A stretch of DNA of 64,000 nt from the NCBI GenBank assembly GCA_021234155.1, contig JAJEKV010000094.1:3020535-3084534 (forward strand). The letters run 5' to 3'. The notes beneath the pieces were generated by a model. It was not told where the DNA came from, made no database searches, and saw nothing but the letters and a program-made list of their open reading frames with translations. The position numbers and the translations under genes are program-made. Origin of the DNA: Isoetes taiwanensis. Lineage: Eukaryota; Streptophyta; Lycopodiopsida; Isoetales; Isoetaceae. Shown here piece by piece: positions 54,420-63,810 of this stretch (the stretch's first letter is position 1; every line of letters starts with the position of its first letter).

Positions 54420-55130
54420 GGTCCATTAGTGTCATTGATTGTGTCAATTTTGGGGCTAAAATTGCAACTCCAATTTTTTTGATCACTGACGCTATGGATG
54501 ACCACGGCCAGTGACACAAATATGGCATTTAGAATGTCATATATAATGTCAGCACCTTTGTCACCTATAACGTCAATGGCAACGCCACCTATAACGTCAC
54601 ATTTATCGTCAGTGGCGACGTCAAATATAGTGTCACTTATAACGTCGCAATTAACCTCATTGGCAATGTCATATGTAAGGTCATTGATAACACCATTCAT
54701 AATGCAAAAAAATTTGTCAGAAATTATGCCATATATACTGCCGGCTCTAATATCAACTTTAATGTCACTCATAAAGTCATAAATAATGCCATCTATTTTC
54801 TTAAGATCAATGTCACTCATAAAGGCATAAATAATGCCATCTATTTTCTCAAGTTCATTGTCACTCGTAAAGGCATAAATAATGTCATCAATGTTTTCAA
54901 TATCATTGTCATTTATATTGTCAATATTATTGACAATATATTGTCAATATTAATGACAACTTTATTGTCAATATGAATGTCATTTATTGATGCATTGTTA
55001 CCACATATATAGTGGCACTACTTATGCCACTAGATGAGATATTTCTATCATTAAATGTTAAATGTTTAAATGCCACTGTTTATGTCTTGCTTACGGTCAT
55101 ATAATGTCATTTAGATGTGATTGTGTGTCA
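54420..55130. repeat. Left subterminal repeats of the CACTA element
   Basis: Some 30 or more copies of ATAATGTCA, TATAACGTCA, AATGTCAT and related words, spaced about 15-30 bp, fill this region in mixed spacing. Nearly equal inverted words (near 54915-54975: ATTGTCAATATTATTGACAA) are also present. In CACTA elements such arrays bind the accessory transposase subunit. Confidence 0.85.
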
Positions 55131-55138
55131 AGCTAGAT

Positions 55139-55204
55139 GGAATTAAGGGGATTTGAACCCCCTGCCAGGATAAGCAGAGCCAGTGTTTCCCAAAATAACA
55201 TTCC
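55139..55204 (-). other. Compact tRNA-like fold inside the CACTA element
   Basis: On the minus strand GGAAT/ATTCC forms a 5-bp closing stem. The hairpin CTGC-TTATCCTG-GCAG directly abuts a T-arm GGGG-TTCAAAT-CCCC, which ends two bases before the closing stem. Same plan as the fold at 38158-38210. A short open frame here (55133-55498 minus) is probably a by-product. Confidence 0.5.
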
Positions 55205-57849
55205 ACATGATATACCATGTTTGCAAAAGAACAAAACAACTGTAAATTCAGACAGCCTCTTTGTATAATGAGTCAGCACATTAAATGTGAGATTTACTCC
55301 ATAGAATATGAAATCCCTATAACTATAAGTGTAGAAGTCAGATCTACCTTCTCCAAGCTGCACACTTGCTGGAATAATTGGAGTCCATGTGTAAGGATTT
55401 CGTTTTCCAACTGTTTCAAATGGCTGATTTGCCTCACATAAAGTTTGGTTGCAACTGAACATACACATGACATGGTAACGAATTTGACATAAATGCATAC
55501 TTGCTTTGCGTCCACCTACTAAGAAATCCCTTTCTTGAACTTGGTTCTACTTCTGCAAATGGAGAGTTCTTCTGCAAAGTAGCATTATCTGAAGGACAAA
55601 TTATAGTAGAACATTACATAAAAGAAGTATGGCAGTCACCTAGTGAATCCCTTGCTTGACGGTGGCCAGAATACCTATTCAATTATAAAACATGTATTAG
55701 ACATTCATAGGAAGCCTTGGAAGGACCACATGCAAGATATGACCGATAGGTCTAAAACAGCCGCCGCTTATCTGTCTTTTATCCCAAGATGAAGAGGGTC
55801 AGACTTCATGCCTTAAGTTCAGGCCGACATGCACCTAAGTGACCAGATTCACTACATAAACATTCAACTTCTAAAAAATAGTGGAAAACATGCTTGGATT
55901 TCTAACGGCGAACTTAATCCAAGATTTTAGCATTGGTCTGCATAATTGCACTGCTAGCACACATTTGAAACAGATGGATGGATAACAGAAAATGGAACTA
56001 AGCGGGGATTAAATCCACCATTCTAGTCTGTGCAGAGAATAACCTAACACCTGTAAATCTGGAGCTTGTCGTTTCACAAAGGCATAAAGTCAGCACAACT
56101 ACCTGCTAACATAAAATCTTTAGAAATATGAAACTTTAGTGTCGATGGTGTCTACTAAGTCATTCGCTGGTTCCTAATGTGCATGTTCTTGCTAAAACCG
56201 AAATATAAAAAAGGGCAGAATAATGCCTGGTTAAAAGAAACAAGTTTGAAAATATACCATATCTAAGAGAAGCAGATGCTTGACGAAAAACAAATTGACA
56301 GACCAAGAGCTGGCTTATTTTTACTTAGATAATATGCAAAAAGTATGAAAACGGAATTTTTAGCCTGAAACATCGCAACACCTATAATGAAACTGAAGCA
56401 AGTTAACACGTGAACATACCACAGTAGAACAAAGACATAGGCAGACCATCTTTGCACCTGCAACAACTTCTGAAGGCATTAAAAATTTGAAATGTAACCT
56501 TGGAGCCAAAGAATGGGCTGTTCATTCTGCAGAAACCATCATCGGGTGAATGCTTAACCTGAGAAGAGAATAGAGATAAAACCGAGTTGAGGAAGGAGGG
56601 AATCGGCCGATTTGATCATGCCATAGCAGAGATGGTGAGGAGTCGGATCGATTGCAAAGGAAGAAGCCGGATTTGCTGGTCGCTGCCCTTTCGAAGCAGG
56701 TTTTGCCCTAAACCAATTTTCAACGTGAAAACCTAACGAAAATTTTAACTAAAACCTAACAATTTCATAAGTTCCAATAATTCCATAAGTTATACATAAA
56801 AGAAAAGAGAAGAAAAAAGCAATAATAAAATAAAATAAAAAGGAGAACATTAATCTAGGAAAGACCATGTAGTGTGTAACAATGCTAAAACAAATGATTG
56901 TATTGACGAGGATAATAAATATTATAAGTTTGCATTCACATAATAATTAATGCAAGGAGTAAACGCGAAGCAGTGCGGCTAGGCTTAAGTGGTATAACGG
57001 AAGTTATGAGCCTAATTGTGGTGTTGTTGGAGTAATGGACCAAGATAAGCTAATAAAATCATTTAAAATGATCGATCAGGAAAAACAAGGTTGAAAGGAA
57101 AATTCTTTTTGCAAATAAATTAAGCACCAGTATTACCATAGGTCCATAGTGGCTCAAATTTAGACAACCTGTATATTGTTTGAGCATAGCTAGAGACTCC
57201 CCTTGCACTTGATAGAGATTTATGGTTCTGGGTGCAACGCATGCATGGTCAAACACATGCATCTGAATAGCTTGTTCTGCGAAAAAAATCCCATTTCCTA
57301 CTTGCTTCCTTCCTTTGAGAAGTAAGGCAAATATATCTGCAAGCATATCTGCATAATGTACCCCACAAAGCAATTTTTTGCCCTGGATAGACCAAGTGTT
57401 AGCCAAATGTGTGTCTAGTGTGCTGAACTAACAAGTCCCAATCTATAAGTTAAGGTTAGAAGAACAAAGCCAATGAAAATCAGTTCAAGGATTGTTCCAC
57501 TTTCCCTAAGCCATGGCATTTAATTCGAAAAGACCCTTTTCCTAGAGTTGTGTGCACACTTGAAGTCCCAATAATCACTATAATGTCATGTGCATTGTGT
57601 TGGATTTACAAGCCTTTATCAATTGGTGCCTTTATAAGTTAAGGCCAGCATTTTAGTGTTGTGTGCCCATATAAACTTCCGTCATGAAGTGTACAAATAG
57701 ACGTTTGACACGGTGGTATGTATGACATTCAAGAAATGCAAAGGGATTTTATTCTATGTCGAGTGCTTGCATAAGCAATGGTTCCAGATACTTCGTATGC
57801 CAAATATTTGCCACAAATTAGCAAATAAGGTTCAGATCAAAGAGTTTAT
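55205..57849. other. CACTA core, possible captured sequence
   Basis: AT-rich core. A minus-strand stretch at 56560-56710 is richer in GC and CT (CGATTCCCTCCTTCCTCAAC, TTCTCTTCTCAG) and looks like a plant 5' leader with an exon edge. Minus 57059-57406 is open for 115 codons (SIQGKKLLCGVHYADMLADI, FFAEQAIQMHVFDHACVAPR) without a family match. These may be captured host fragments, which CACTA elements often carry. Confidence 0.35.
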
Positions 57850-58025
57850 TAAATGGTCCGGGCAGCCTGTTGTTGGGCAAGCATGACTGGCACCCTTCCC
57901 AAAGCCAAACAGGGCCAGAACTTTGCACTGCCACCTCACCAAAGGGGAGAGTCCCAACCCCAGGAGGCGGACCCCAAAAAAGTTCCCGAGGCAGCCTGTT
58001 CTAGCAGCGCTCCCCCGGGGGGCTG
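57850..58025 (+). other. GC-rich patch inside the CACTA core
   Basis: About 175 bp rich in G and C (CAGGAGGCGGACCCCAAAAA, CTCCCCCGGGGGGCTG) stands out from the AT-rich core and ends where the right subterminal repeats begin. The plus frame is open (FALPPHQRGESQPQEADPKK) but unrecognised. Possibly captured from a gene or another transposon. Confidence 0.45.
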
Positions 58026-58039
58026 TATGCTAATGACCA

Positions 58040-58520
58040 CTCAAACATTGACAAAACGTGTGACACTAAAGATGCCATTATATTTGATGCTAATAACACC
58101 ACCTATAATGTCACAAGTGGGTCTTAACACTAACACTGATGTTATATGTGTAGCAACTACTGACACTATATTTGATGCTAATAACAACACTTATAATGTC
58201 ACTGATGGACAATGACACTGAGACTGATGTTATATATGTGACAACTACTGACACTAGCACCACCTATAATGTCACAAGTGGGCACTGACACTAATACTGA
58301 TGCTATATGTGCAACAACTGGTGACGCTATACTTGATGCTAATAGCAACATCTATAGTGTCGTAACCAAGTTACTGACATTGTTGGTGACACAAAGAGTG
58401 AGGCTATAGGTGACACAAATTGTGGCATCTGTAGCATCATTTCTGTAAAAATGTCACTAATAATGTCATAGTGTACACTTTTCAATATTGTGGTGACGTT
58501 TTGGTGACACTAATGGACCC
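58040..58520. repeat. Right subterminal repeats of the CACTA element
   Basis: Words such as CACCTATAATGTCAC, TTGATGCTAATAACA and TGACACTAA recur every 20-40 bp. A longer unit (TGATGTTATATGTG to GACACTATATTTGATGC) is duplicated at about 58138-58182, 58219-58260 and 58299-58345. It is the mirror counterpart of the left subterminal array. Confidence 0.85.
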
Positions 58521-58537
58521 CTTCTCTTGTAGTGTTT

Positions 58538-60062
58538 GGCTTCTGGTATCTTTGTGGGGTGGCAAAAGTGTACTGCCATGTGGGCCCTAGACTCTCCAGT
58601 GCCATCTTCTGTGGTTGCATTTCCATGGAAGGTTTTTCCTCATGGGAAGGCAACTAAGCTTCTAGGCATTCCAGTTGGTATACACCTCTCATCTGGTGAT
58701 GCGTGGGATGTCATTATTAAGGGGTTGGAAAGGCATTTGTTCTGGTGGTCCACGGCTAAGTTATCCATGGCTGGTCGTGTAACTGTGGCAAAGTCAGTTC
58801 TCAGTGGCACACATGTCTACATGGCATCCATCTTGCTAGCACCACAGTCAAAGATGCAGCTCATTGTTCGCACTGTCAGGAACTTCATCTGGGGTGGCAC
58901 TGAAGAAGGAGCTGATGTTAAAGTTAGTTGGGCGAAGTGCATTATGCCTAAACTTTGTGGGGGCTGGGGATGATTCACTTTCTTCTCGAGCAAGGTGCTG
59001 ATCTCTAAGTTCATGTGGCGGATTCTCAATAATCTTTGATAATTCTCCAGTGTCTGCGTCTCATTCACCGCTTCTTCAGAGGTGCATTTCCTTTGGCTCT
59101 CCATCCATTAAGCCTCTCCTCCCATAGGCATTATTCTATCCACTTTCTCCATATCCTAATGCATCTCCTTTCCTCAAGGGGTTGCTAGCTGCTTGGGAGA
59201 TCAGGCACTTTGTTTGATTCCATCCAATGGCCCACCACGGATCCTCTGACCCGGTTGTTGGTGGATCCCTTTGGGTGACGGTCATGCATTTGTCCCCCGG
59301 TCTCTTACGTCCATCCATTGGCCTTAACGTCGGTTGGCGAGCAAAGGTGTGTGCTCCACGGTATCTGCATGGTATAATAAGACAAGACTGTTGACGTGGA
59401 ATGAGTTCAAATTGAAGTTCCTTCTCCTTCGTTGGGACTGGAGCATTTGGGAAAACGTAGCTGCTACACTTCCTCCACACCCACAAGACGTGGCTCCCCA
59501 GCTCTGTGTGGTTCATGACAGTGTTCAGGAGGAGCACCTGGTGCACTCGATGTATGTGGTCCTGCTTCATCCTGAGGTGTTGCCTCCATCGCCAAAGTGG
59601 CCTTTAGTTATCCCCGAGCCTCATCGTAAAAGCGATGGGCGATGGGTATGGGATAAATTGCTTCATCCTAAGCTATCCATTTTATGGTGGCAGATCACTC
59701 ATAGATGCGTGCGGGTAAACACTGTTGTTCATCGATTTCGTCCAGAAGTCTCTGTGATCTGCCCTCTTTGCACGCAGAGGGATGAGACAATTGAGCACTG
59801 CTTTTTCTTGTGTCACCATGTTCGACCTACTTGGCAGTGGCTTCTGAGTCTTTTCCATTGTGACTTGAATAGTCAGCAGGTCCTTTTATCAGTCTATCCT
59901 AGTTCTTGGGACAAGTTGGCAAAGAGGGCTTTCCACTTAGCATCTGCTTGGATCATCTGGTCCATCTGGAAGAGACGAAATCTCTTCATCTTCAAGGGAC
60001 AGCTCTTTTCAGATACGCAAGTGCTTAGCGATGCCCGTAGTCGCATTGTGAAGGTAACATAA
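58538..60062 (+). pseudogene. LINE ORF2 distal part: end of reverse transcriptase and zinc region
   Basis: Continues the split LINE: HGKATKLLGIPVGIHLSSGD, LFWWSTAKLSMAGRVTVAKS and FIWGGTEEGADVKVSWAKCI, then after frameshifts near 58970-59330, VWDKLLHPKLSILWWQITHR, VICPLCTQRDETIEHCFFLC and WIIWSIWKRRNLFIFKGQLF, ending at a stop. The C-x2-C...E-x2-H-x3-C pattern is the zf-RVT type also seen in the other LINE. Confidence 0.85.
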
Positions 60063-60400
60063 GTAGATATAATATATAGAGTAGATATAAAAGTCTTATA
60101 TATATACAATTCGGTATAAATTTATACCGTTTATAGCTAATTTATATGCATAGTACAGATTGCAGTGTTGCGCCTAATGAAACCTTTGTTTTTGTTCAAT
60201 GTAATCCAAACAGTAATTTGGCGTATTTCGCAAAAAAGAGAAAAGAAAAAGAAAAAGAAAAAGAGAGTAATTTGGCATAATTTGGCAGGTTCACATATTA
60301 CGAATCACTCGTACTTCTTAGTCAATATAATGGAGATATGTATGCCTTATATTATATTTTAGAACCAAATAAGCAACATGTAAAAAATCAACTAATGCTC
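60063..60400. other. LINE 3' flank with purine tract
   Basis: Contains AGTAATTTGGC on both sides (60211-60221 and 60266-60276) of an A-rich AAAAAAGAGAAAAGAAAAAG tract, resembling a retro-tail followed by a target duplication, though no matching copy was found upstream of the LINE. Confidence 0.4.
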
Positions 60401-60745
60401 CAACTTGATCAAACTTCATAAGGTTATGCCATGCTTCATGTTGACCAACCTTGAACGTATTTAGACATATATTCATAGAGGGGTGATGCTTTGCTCGATC
60501 AAACCTTAGAGGGGTTATCCTTGCTTGATGAAACTTTAGTTGTAGCAAAACTTTACAGTTGCGTCGATCTGCAATAAGACCTTAATTCTATTTAGACATA
60601 AATCTATAGAGGGATTATGCCTTGCTCGATCAAACCTCAATCATACTTAGAAATGAATTATAGAGGTTTTACAGCTTAATCAATCAAATCTTAGAGCGTT
60701 ATCATTGCTCGATCAAACTATAGTTGTGGTACAACTTCACAGTTA
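60401..60745. repeat. Degenerate ~145-bp tandem repeat
   Basis: Words TATTTAGACATA, TCTATAGAGGG, TTGCTCGATCAAACCTTAGA and TAGTTGTAGCAAAACTTTAC recur at roughly 145-bp spacing (about 60455-60590 and 60590-60745) with many changes. Confidence 0.65.
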
Positions 60746-60792
60746 TGTCCTTCGGCGAGTTCATGAAGTGTCAGCATGCTCATAAAACAAAC

Positions 60793-60865
60793 CGACCAAG
60801 ATGGGACTCGAACCCATAATCTCCCGCTCCGGAGGCGAGCGCCTTGTCCATTAGGCCACATGGTC
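60793..60865 (-). tRNA. tRNA-Arg (anticodon CCG)
   Basis: A 73-nt cloverleaf on the minus strand: acceptor GACCATG/CTTGGTC, D-arm GCC-TAATGGACAA-GGC, anticodon arm CTCGC-CTCCGGA-GCGGG giving anticodon CCG, T-arm ATGGG-TTCGAGT-CCCAT, discriminator G. A TTTGTTTT run a few bases downstream could be the Pol III terminator. One acceptor pair (positions 6 and 67) is T-T, so it may be slightly impaired or a recent pseudogene. An open protein frame across it is a by-product. Confidence 0.88.
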
Positions 60866-60936
60866 ATTGCTACATTTACAAATGTTCTTCCTTGAAGGAT
60901 GACATCAAAAGTGTCATTTGGGAGCAATATCTTCAG

Positions 60937-61121
60937 ATTCACACCTACTCATAGCAAACAGTTGTGCTCATGGTGATCTGTATTCTCTGCTTTTTTATGT
61001 TATGTATGTGGTGGGTAGTGTTGCTCTAGTGGATATCTTCTCCACTGGGTTTTGAGTCCCCCATGTACTCTTTGTATTCTTTTGAGTAATAAAGGTCCAC
61101 GTTCATCAAAAAAAAATAAAA
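60937..61121 (+). mobile_element. Small 5'-truncated retro-insertion with A-tail
   Basis: About 185 bp end in AATAAAGGTCCACGTTCATC and an A-rich tail (61108-61121). AATATCTTCAG (60926-60936) before and AATAACTTCAG (61122-61132) after match at 10 of 11 positions, a likely target duplication. The body includes GGGTTTTGAGTCCCCCATGT, typical of a LINE 3' UTR. It interrupts a minus-strand reading frame. Confidence 0.6.
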
Positions 61122-62188
61122 AATAACTTCAGGAACAGAGCAGTATCTGTGAAAGTCTTCTTGCAAGATTTATTCGGGTCAAAGTTGATGATGATATCCT
61201 TGGAAGAATTAGTTGGAGTGAGAATATAATGGAGGAGTTTGCAATAGCGGGCTTGATCGTATATAAGACGCTTGGGACTATATTGAGCAACATTTATAAA
61301 CATTTGTAGGTTGTGTAAGATATCATTGTTAGACTCCCAATGGGTACCTTTGATGATGGCCCAATTAGGCAACTGTTTGAGTGATGTAGTATGCCATGAT
61401 AAGCGTCGTTGGAATCTCGGATCAAAGGTAGGATCATCTTGTATATGTTGAGGTGCTTTGGCAAAGTTGTAACGGATTTCATCAACCTGCAAAAGTTTAT
61501 CCCGCCAAGTTGTATCTTCAACCTGTGTATACAGTGGCATGTCAGAAAAGATATCATCATAGTGTATTGAATCTGAGTCTTTAAGAAACATGTCGATTTT
61601 CTGCATAAGGACAGTAGGAATGAGATTGCGTATTTCTTTCCATTCAGAAGATGTGGGAATTTGCCAATTTATGAGATCAAAAGGCCGAGGAGCATGAGAA
61701 TTTGCTGAATATAAAGCTGTGTGCTCTAGCTGGAATGATAAAAAATTGACCCAAATTTTATAATCTTCATTGTACTGAATTTTTAAACTGATGGTTTGAA
61801 GTAGGGAGTCTTGAACATCCCGAAGATGGGTCTTCAAATTTCTAATCATCAACTCTTTATCGGCAGCGGGTAAAACCAATGAGTTGCTCATATCATTAGA
61901 TTGTAATGGACGACACTGCTTGATCTTTAAAGGAGGTCGTGCTCTAAGCTGCGCTGATTCATAAATGAGCTGTTGTGATGAGGAATAGTAAGAAAGAATA
62001 TAACCGATACTGTCAACAGCCCATTCGTGACATAGAACAGGGTCTTCGATGGTAAGATCATGGCGATAAATTGCAGTAATAAGTTGAACTCTTTCTGGAT
62101 ATATCATCTGTTTCCATAAGTTAGAAAATTGTTGAACAATGATTGGTGTGCACAAGGGGGGTGCACCTAATATGCACGTATGGTTCAA
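61106..62188 (-). pseudogene. Unidentified ~360-codon ORF, 3' end cut by insertion
   Basis: One of the longest non-repeat frames here. It opens at TTG (62188); the first ATG is residue 28 (MIYPERVQLITAIYRHDLTI). It reads VLCHEWAVDSIGYILSYYSS, SLKIQYNEDYKIWVNFLSFQ, WQIPTSSEWKEIRNLIPTVL, FDPRFQRRLSWHTTSLKQLP and YSPKRLIYDQARYCKLLHYI. It is hydrophilic, with no signal peptide or membrane span. The last residues (FFIFF) come from the T-run of the small retro-insertion. Beyond that insertion the frame resumes (ILLPNDTFDVILQGRTFVN, about 60930-60875), so the original protein was longer. No family recognised; a transposon structural protein is possible. Confidence 0.5.
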
Positions 62189-62223
62189 GAGCGTGAACGT
62201 AAAGGGTTTTTTTATTGCATTAG

Positions 62224-62241
62224 TCGACCGTATACGGTCGA
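62224..62241. repeat. 18-bp perfect palindrome
   Basis: TCGACCGTATACGGTCGA is perfectly self-complementary and lies just upstream of the ORF at 61106-62188 on the minus strand. It could be a protein-binding site; no direct evidence. Confidence 0.55.
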
Positions 62242-62944
62242 GTTCTCATATGATATCACTCTTCATTTTGCAGCTTTGAACGTGAAGGGAGCATAGGCGG
62301 GAAGGAGAGATCCGTAGGTGGTCGATTTGGGCCTCTGGTCTGATTTATGATGGTGGTTTCGAGTTTATGACTGAGTACTTGATCTTGCTTATAGCAGCTA
62401 GTCTAAATGATGTTAAACATAAAGTCTTTATAAGGATGATGATCTCTTCGTTTAATCGCAGCACCCTATGTTGAATATTAACCTTTTGCTCCTTACATGC
62501 AGGGATTTATACAAGTGTTCCTTGAAAAAGATACTATTGATCAGGGTTACGATGGCTACTGCAACAATGTTCTTTCGTCGCTGGTGGAGTCCGATTTGCT
62601 AAACAAGTAATCGGGTTAGAACTATTTATTATGTTGCATATGTCAAGTTCATGAAAATGGAGATTTTGTACTTATTCATGTGCTTTAGATGAGAAGCGAG
62701 TGTTCTCTTCTTCCTATTTGTCTACTTCACTTTTATGCGCAGATAAAAAGTGATTTTTCTCTTTTTCTTATGTCTCTACTTTCTTTCTGTGTCAATGCAT
62801 TTCAAGGCATAACACTTACTGAAGTATATATGTCTGCAATGTTAAATTACTTTGCTTTGCTTGTTGGGATGCTTTGAAGTGCAGGGCATACTTAGCATCT
62901 ATTATTATCTGATCTACATATGTTCTTATGTTTTGCGCTTATCC
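62242..62944. other. Non-coding stretch, no gene seen
   Basis: Only short frames (such as 62689-62877 plus) without family features. Confidence 0.35.
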
Positions 62945-63165
62945 GACCGTCCGTTCGAGATCCGACGGCTCACGTGGGTTTGGGACATATCCTACGGCCC
63001 AGATGGCCTGGGAGTTTACATATAATATGTGTACCATGGTCCTACGGTCCAGATTGATCTGATCCTGACCGTCGGTCCGAGATCCGACGGCTCACGTGGC
63101 TTGGGGACACATCCTACGGTCCACGTGGCTTTGGGAATTATATGTAATAGATCCTACGGCTCATA
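62945..63165 (+). repeat. Direct repeats with CACGTGG and TCCTACGG words
   Basis: GAGATCCGACGGCTCACGTG starts near 62958 and 63080 (spacing 122 bp), each followed by GGGACA(T/C)ATCCTACGG. TCCTACGG(C/T)(C/T)CA recurs four times between 62990 and 63160. CACGTG is a plant G-box core, but here it belongs to the repeat. Confidence 0.7.
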
Positions 63166-63262
63166 TTGCTTTTATATGGTGAGATCTTGATCGTTGATCG
63201 AGTCTAAGATCCTAAGGCTCATTGCTCGTTCCTTAAGGAAAGGCTTTTAAAAAATTTTATGT

Positions 63263-63323
63263 TATTAGGGGGATTCGAACCCTGGTCCTCACCCCCCCAA
63301 ACCCCCCACTCTAACCACTAATA
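63263..63323 (-). other. Compact tRNA-like fold with A- and B-box words
   Basis: On the minus strand TATTAG/CTAATA closes a 61-nt fold containing TGGTTAGAGTG (A-box-like) and AGGGTTCGAATCCCC (T-arm, B box). A G-rich linker replaces normal D and anticodon arms. It resembles the fold at 22609-22673, which also keeps a GTTAGAG word. Confidence 0.45.
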
Positions 63324-63396
63324 TACTTAAGGGTAATGTTGTAATTAAGATAAAATAGACTATAATATTCTAGGATGTTTTGAAAGTTTCAAAATG

Positions 63397-63434
63397 TTCC
63401 AGAAAGTTCTAAAATGTTCTAGAAATTTCTAGAA
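63397..63434. promoter_or_regulatory. Phased TTC/GAA array (heat-shock-element-like)
   Basis: TTC, GAA, TTC, AAA, TTC, GAA, TTC, GAA triplets follow each other every 5 bp, including the perfect 18-bp palindrome TTCTAGAAATTTCTAGAA (63417-63434). Alternating nTTCn/nGAAn pentamers are the heat-shock-factor site. It may equally be a product of the surrounding AGAATCT repeats. Confidence 0.5.
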
Positions 63435-63810
63435 TGCAAGGGAATCCAGGAGAATTAAAGGGAATATAAAGAAAATCTCATAAATTGTAAGAGAATCTAG
63501 GAAAATATGCAAGTCTAACGGAATCTCTTAAAATCTAATTGAATCTAAGGGAATCTTCATAATATCTAAGGGAATGTAAGAAAATCTTGATGAAATCTTA
63601 GAGTTTTTTTAAGATTTTGCAAAGAGCGACGATAGAATGTTCTTTCATAACAAAGGTGTACTCTAAAAATAGAAAATGCTTTAAAAATGTTGCACAGATC
63701 CAAAATAGATTATTTTAGAAGGTTTTAAATGCTCATGGGTAAGCACCTCAATCAAAATAGAAAATTCTAAGAGAATCTAGGAGAATCTAAGAGAATCTCA
63801 GTAGAATCGT
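63435..63810. repeat. Degenerate GAATCTAAG-rich repeat
   Basis: GGGAATCTAAG, AGAGAATCTAGG, GGAATCTTCAT and similar 10-12-bp words recur about twenty times with no fixed period. No gene present. Confidence 0.6.

Larger units (their letters stand above)
54405..58534. mobile_element. 4130-bp non-autonomous CACTA (En/Spm) element
   Basis: The left end CACTACAAGAGAAGGGGTCC continues ATTAGTGTCA, and the right end is its exact 30-bp reverse complement. TTT at 54402-54404 and 58535-58537 is the 3-bp target duplication typical of CACTA elements. Removing the element rejoins LINE coding sequence (LLDSFSF to LASGIFVGWQKC). Both ends carry dense subterminal ATAATGTCA/TATAACGTCA repeats. The 2.9-kb core contains no recognisable TNPA/TNPD-type transposase; it holds short frames, a tRNA-like fold, a GC-rich patch and possible captured sequence. 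It would need an autonomous relative to move. Confidence 0.95.
52340..60062 (+). mobile_element. Second LINE, decayed, split by a CACTA element
   Basis: Plus-strand L1-type element: endonuclease (about 52360-53000), connecting region, reverse transcriptase (about 53600-54404), then after the 4130-bp CACTA insertion the rest of the reverse transcriptase and the zinc-binding C-terminus (58538-60062). Many stops and frameshifts make it older than the LINE at 25.7-30.6 kb. The 5' end is truncated inside the endonuclease. The 3' end is uncertain; an A-rich purine tract lies at 60228-60272. Confidence 0.85.

Noticed and set aside
60718-60942. 74-codon frame across the tRNA-Arg gene
   Set aside because: Its middle is a translated tRNA. 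Only the first part, before the tRNA, may be a remnant of the interrupted ORF upstream.
62958-63090. CACGTGG words as G-box promoter elements
   Set aside because: They are part of a 122-bp direct repeat with no gene start nearby, so a regulatory role is not supported.
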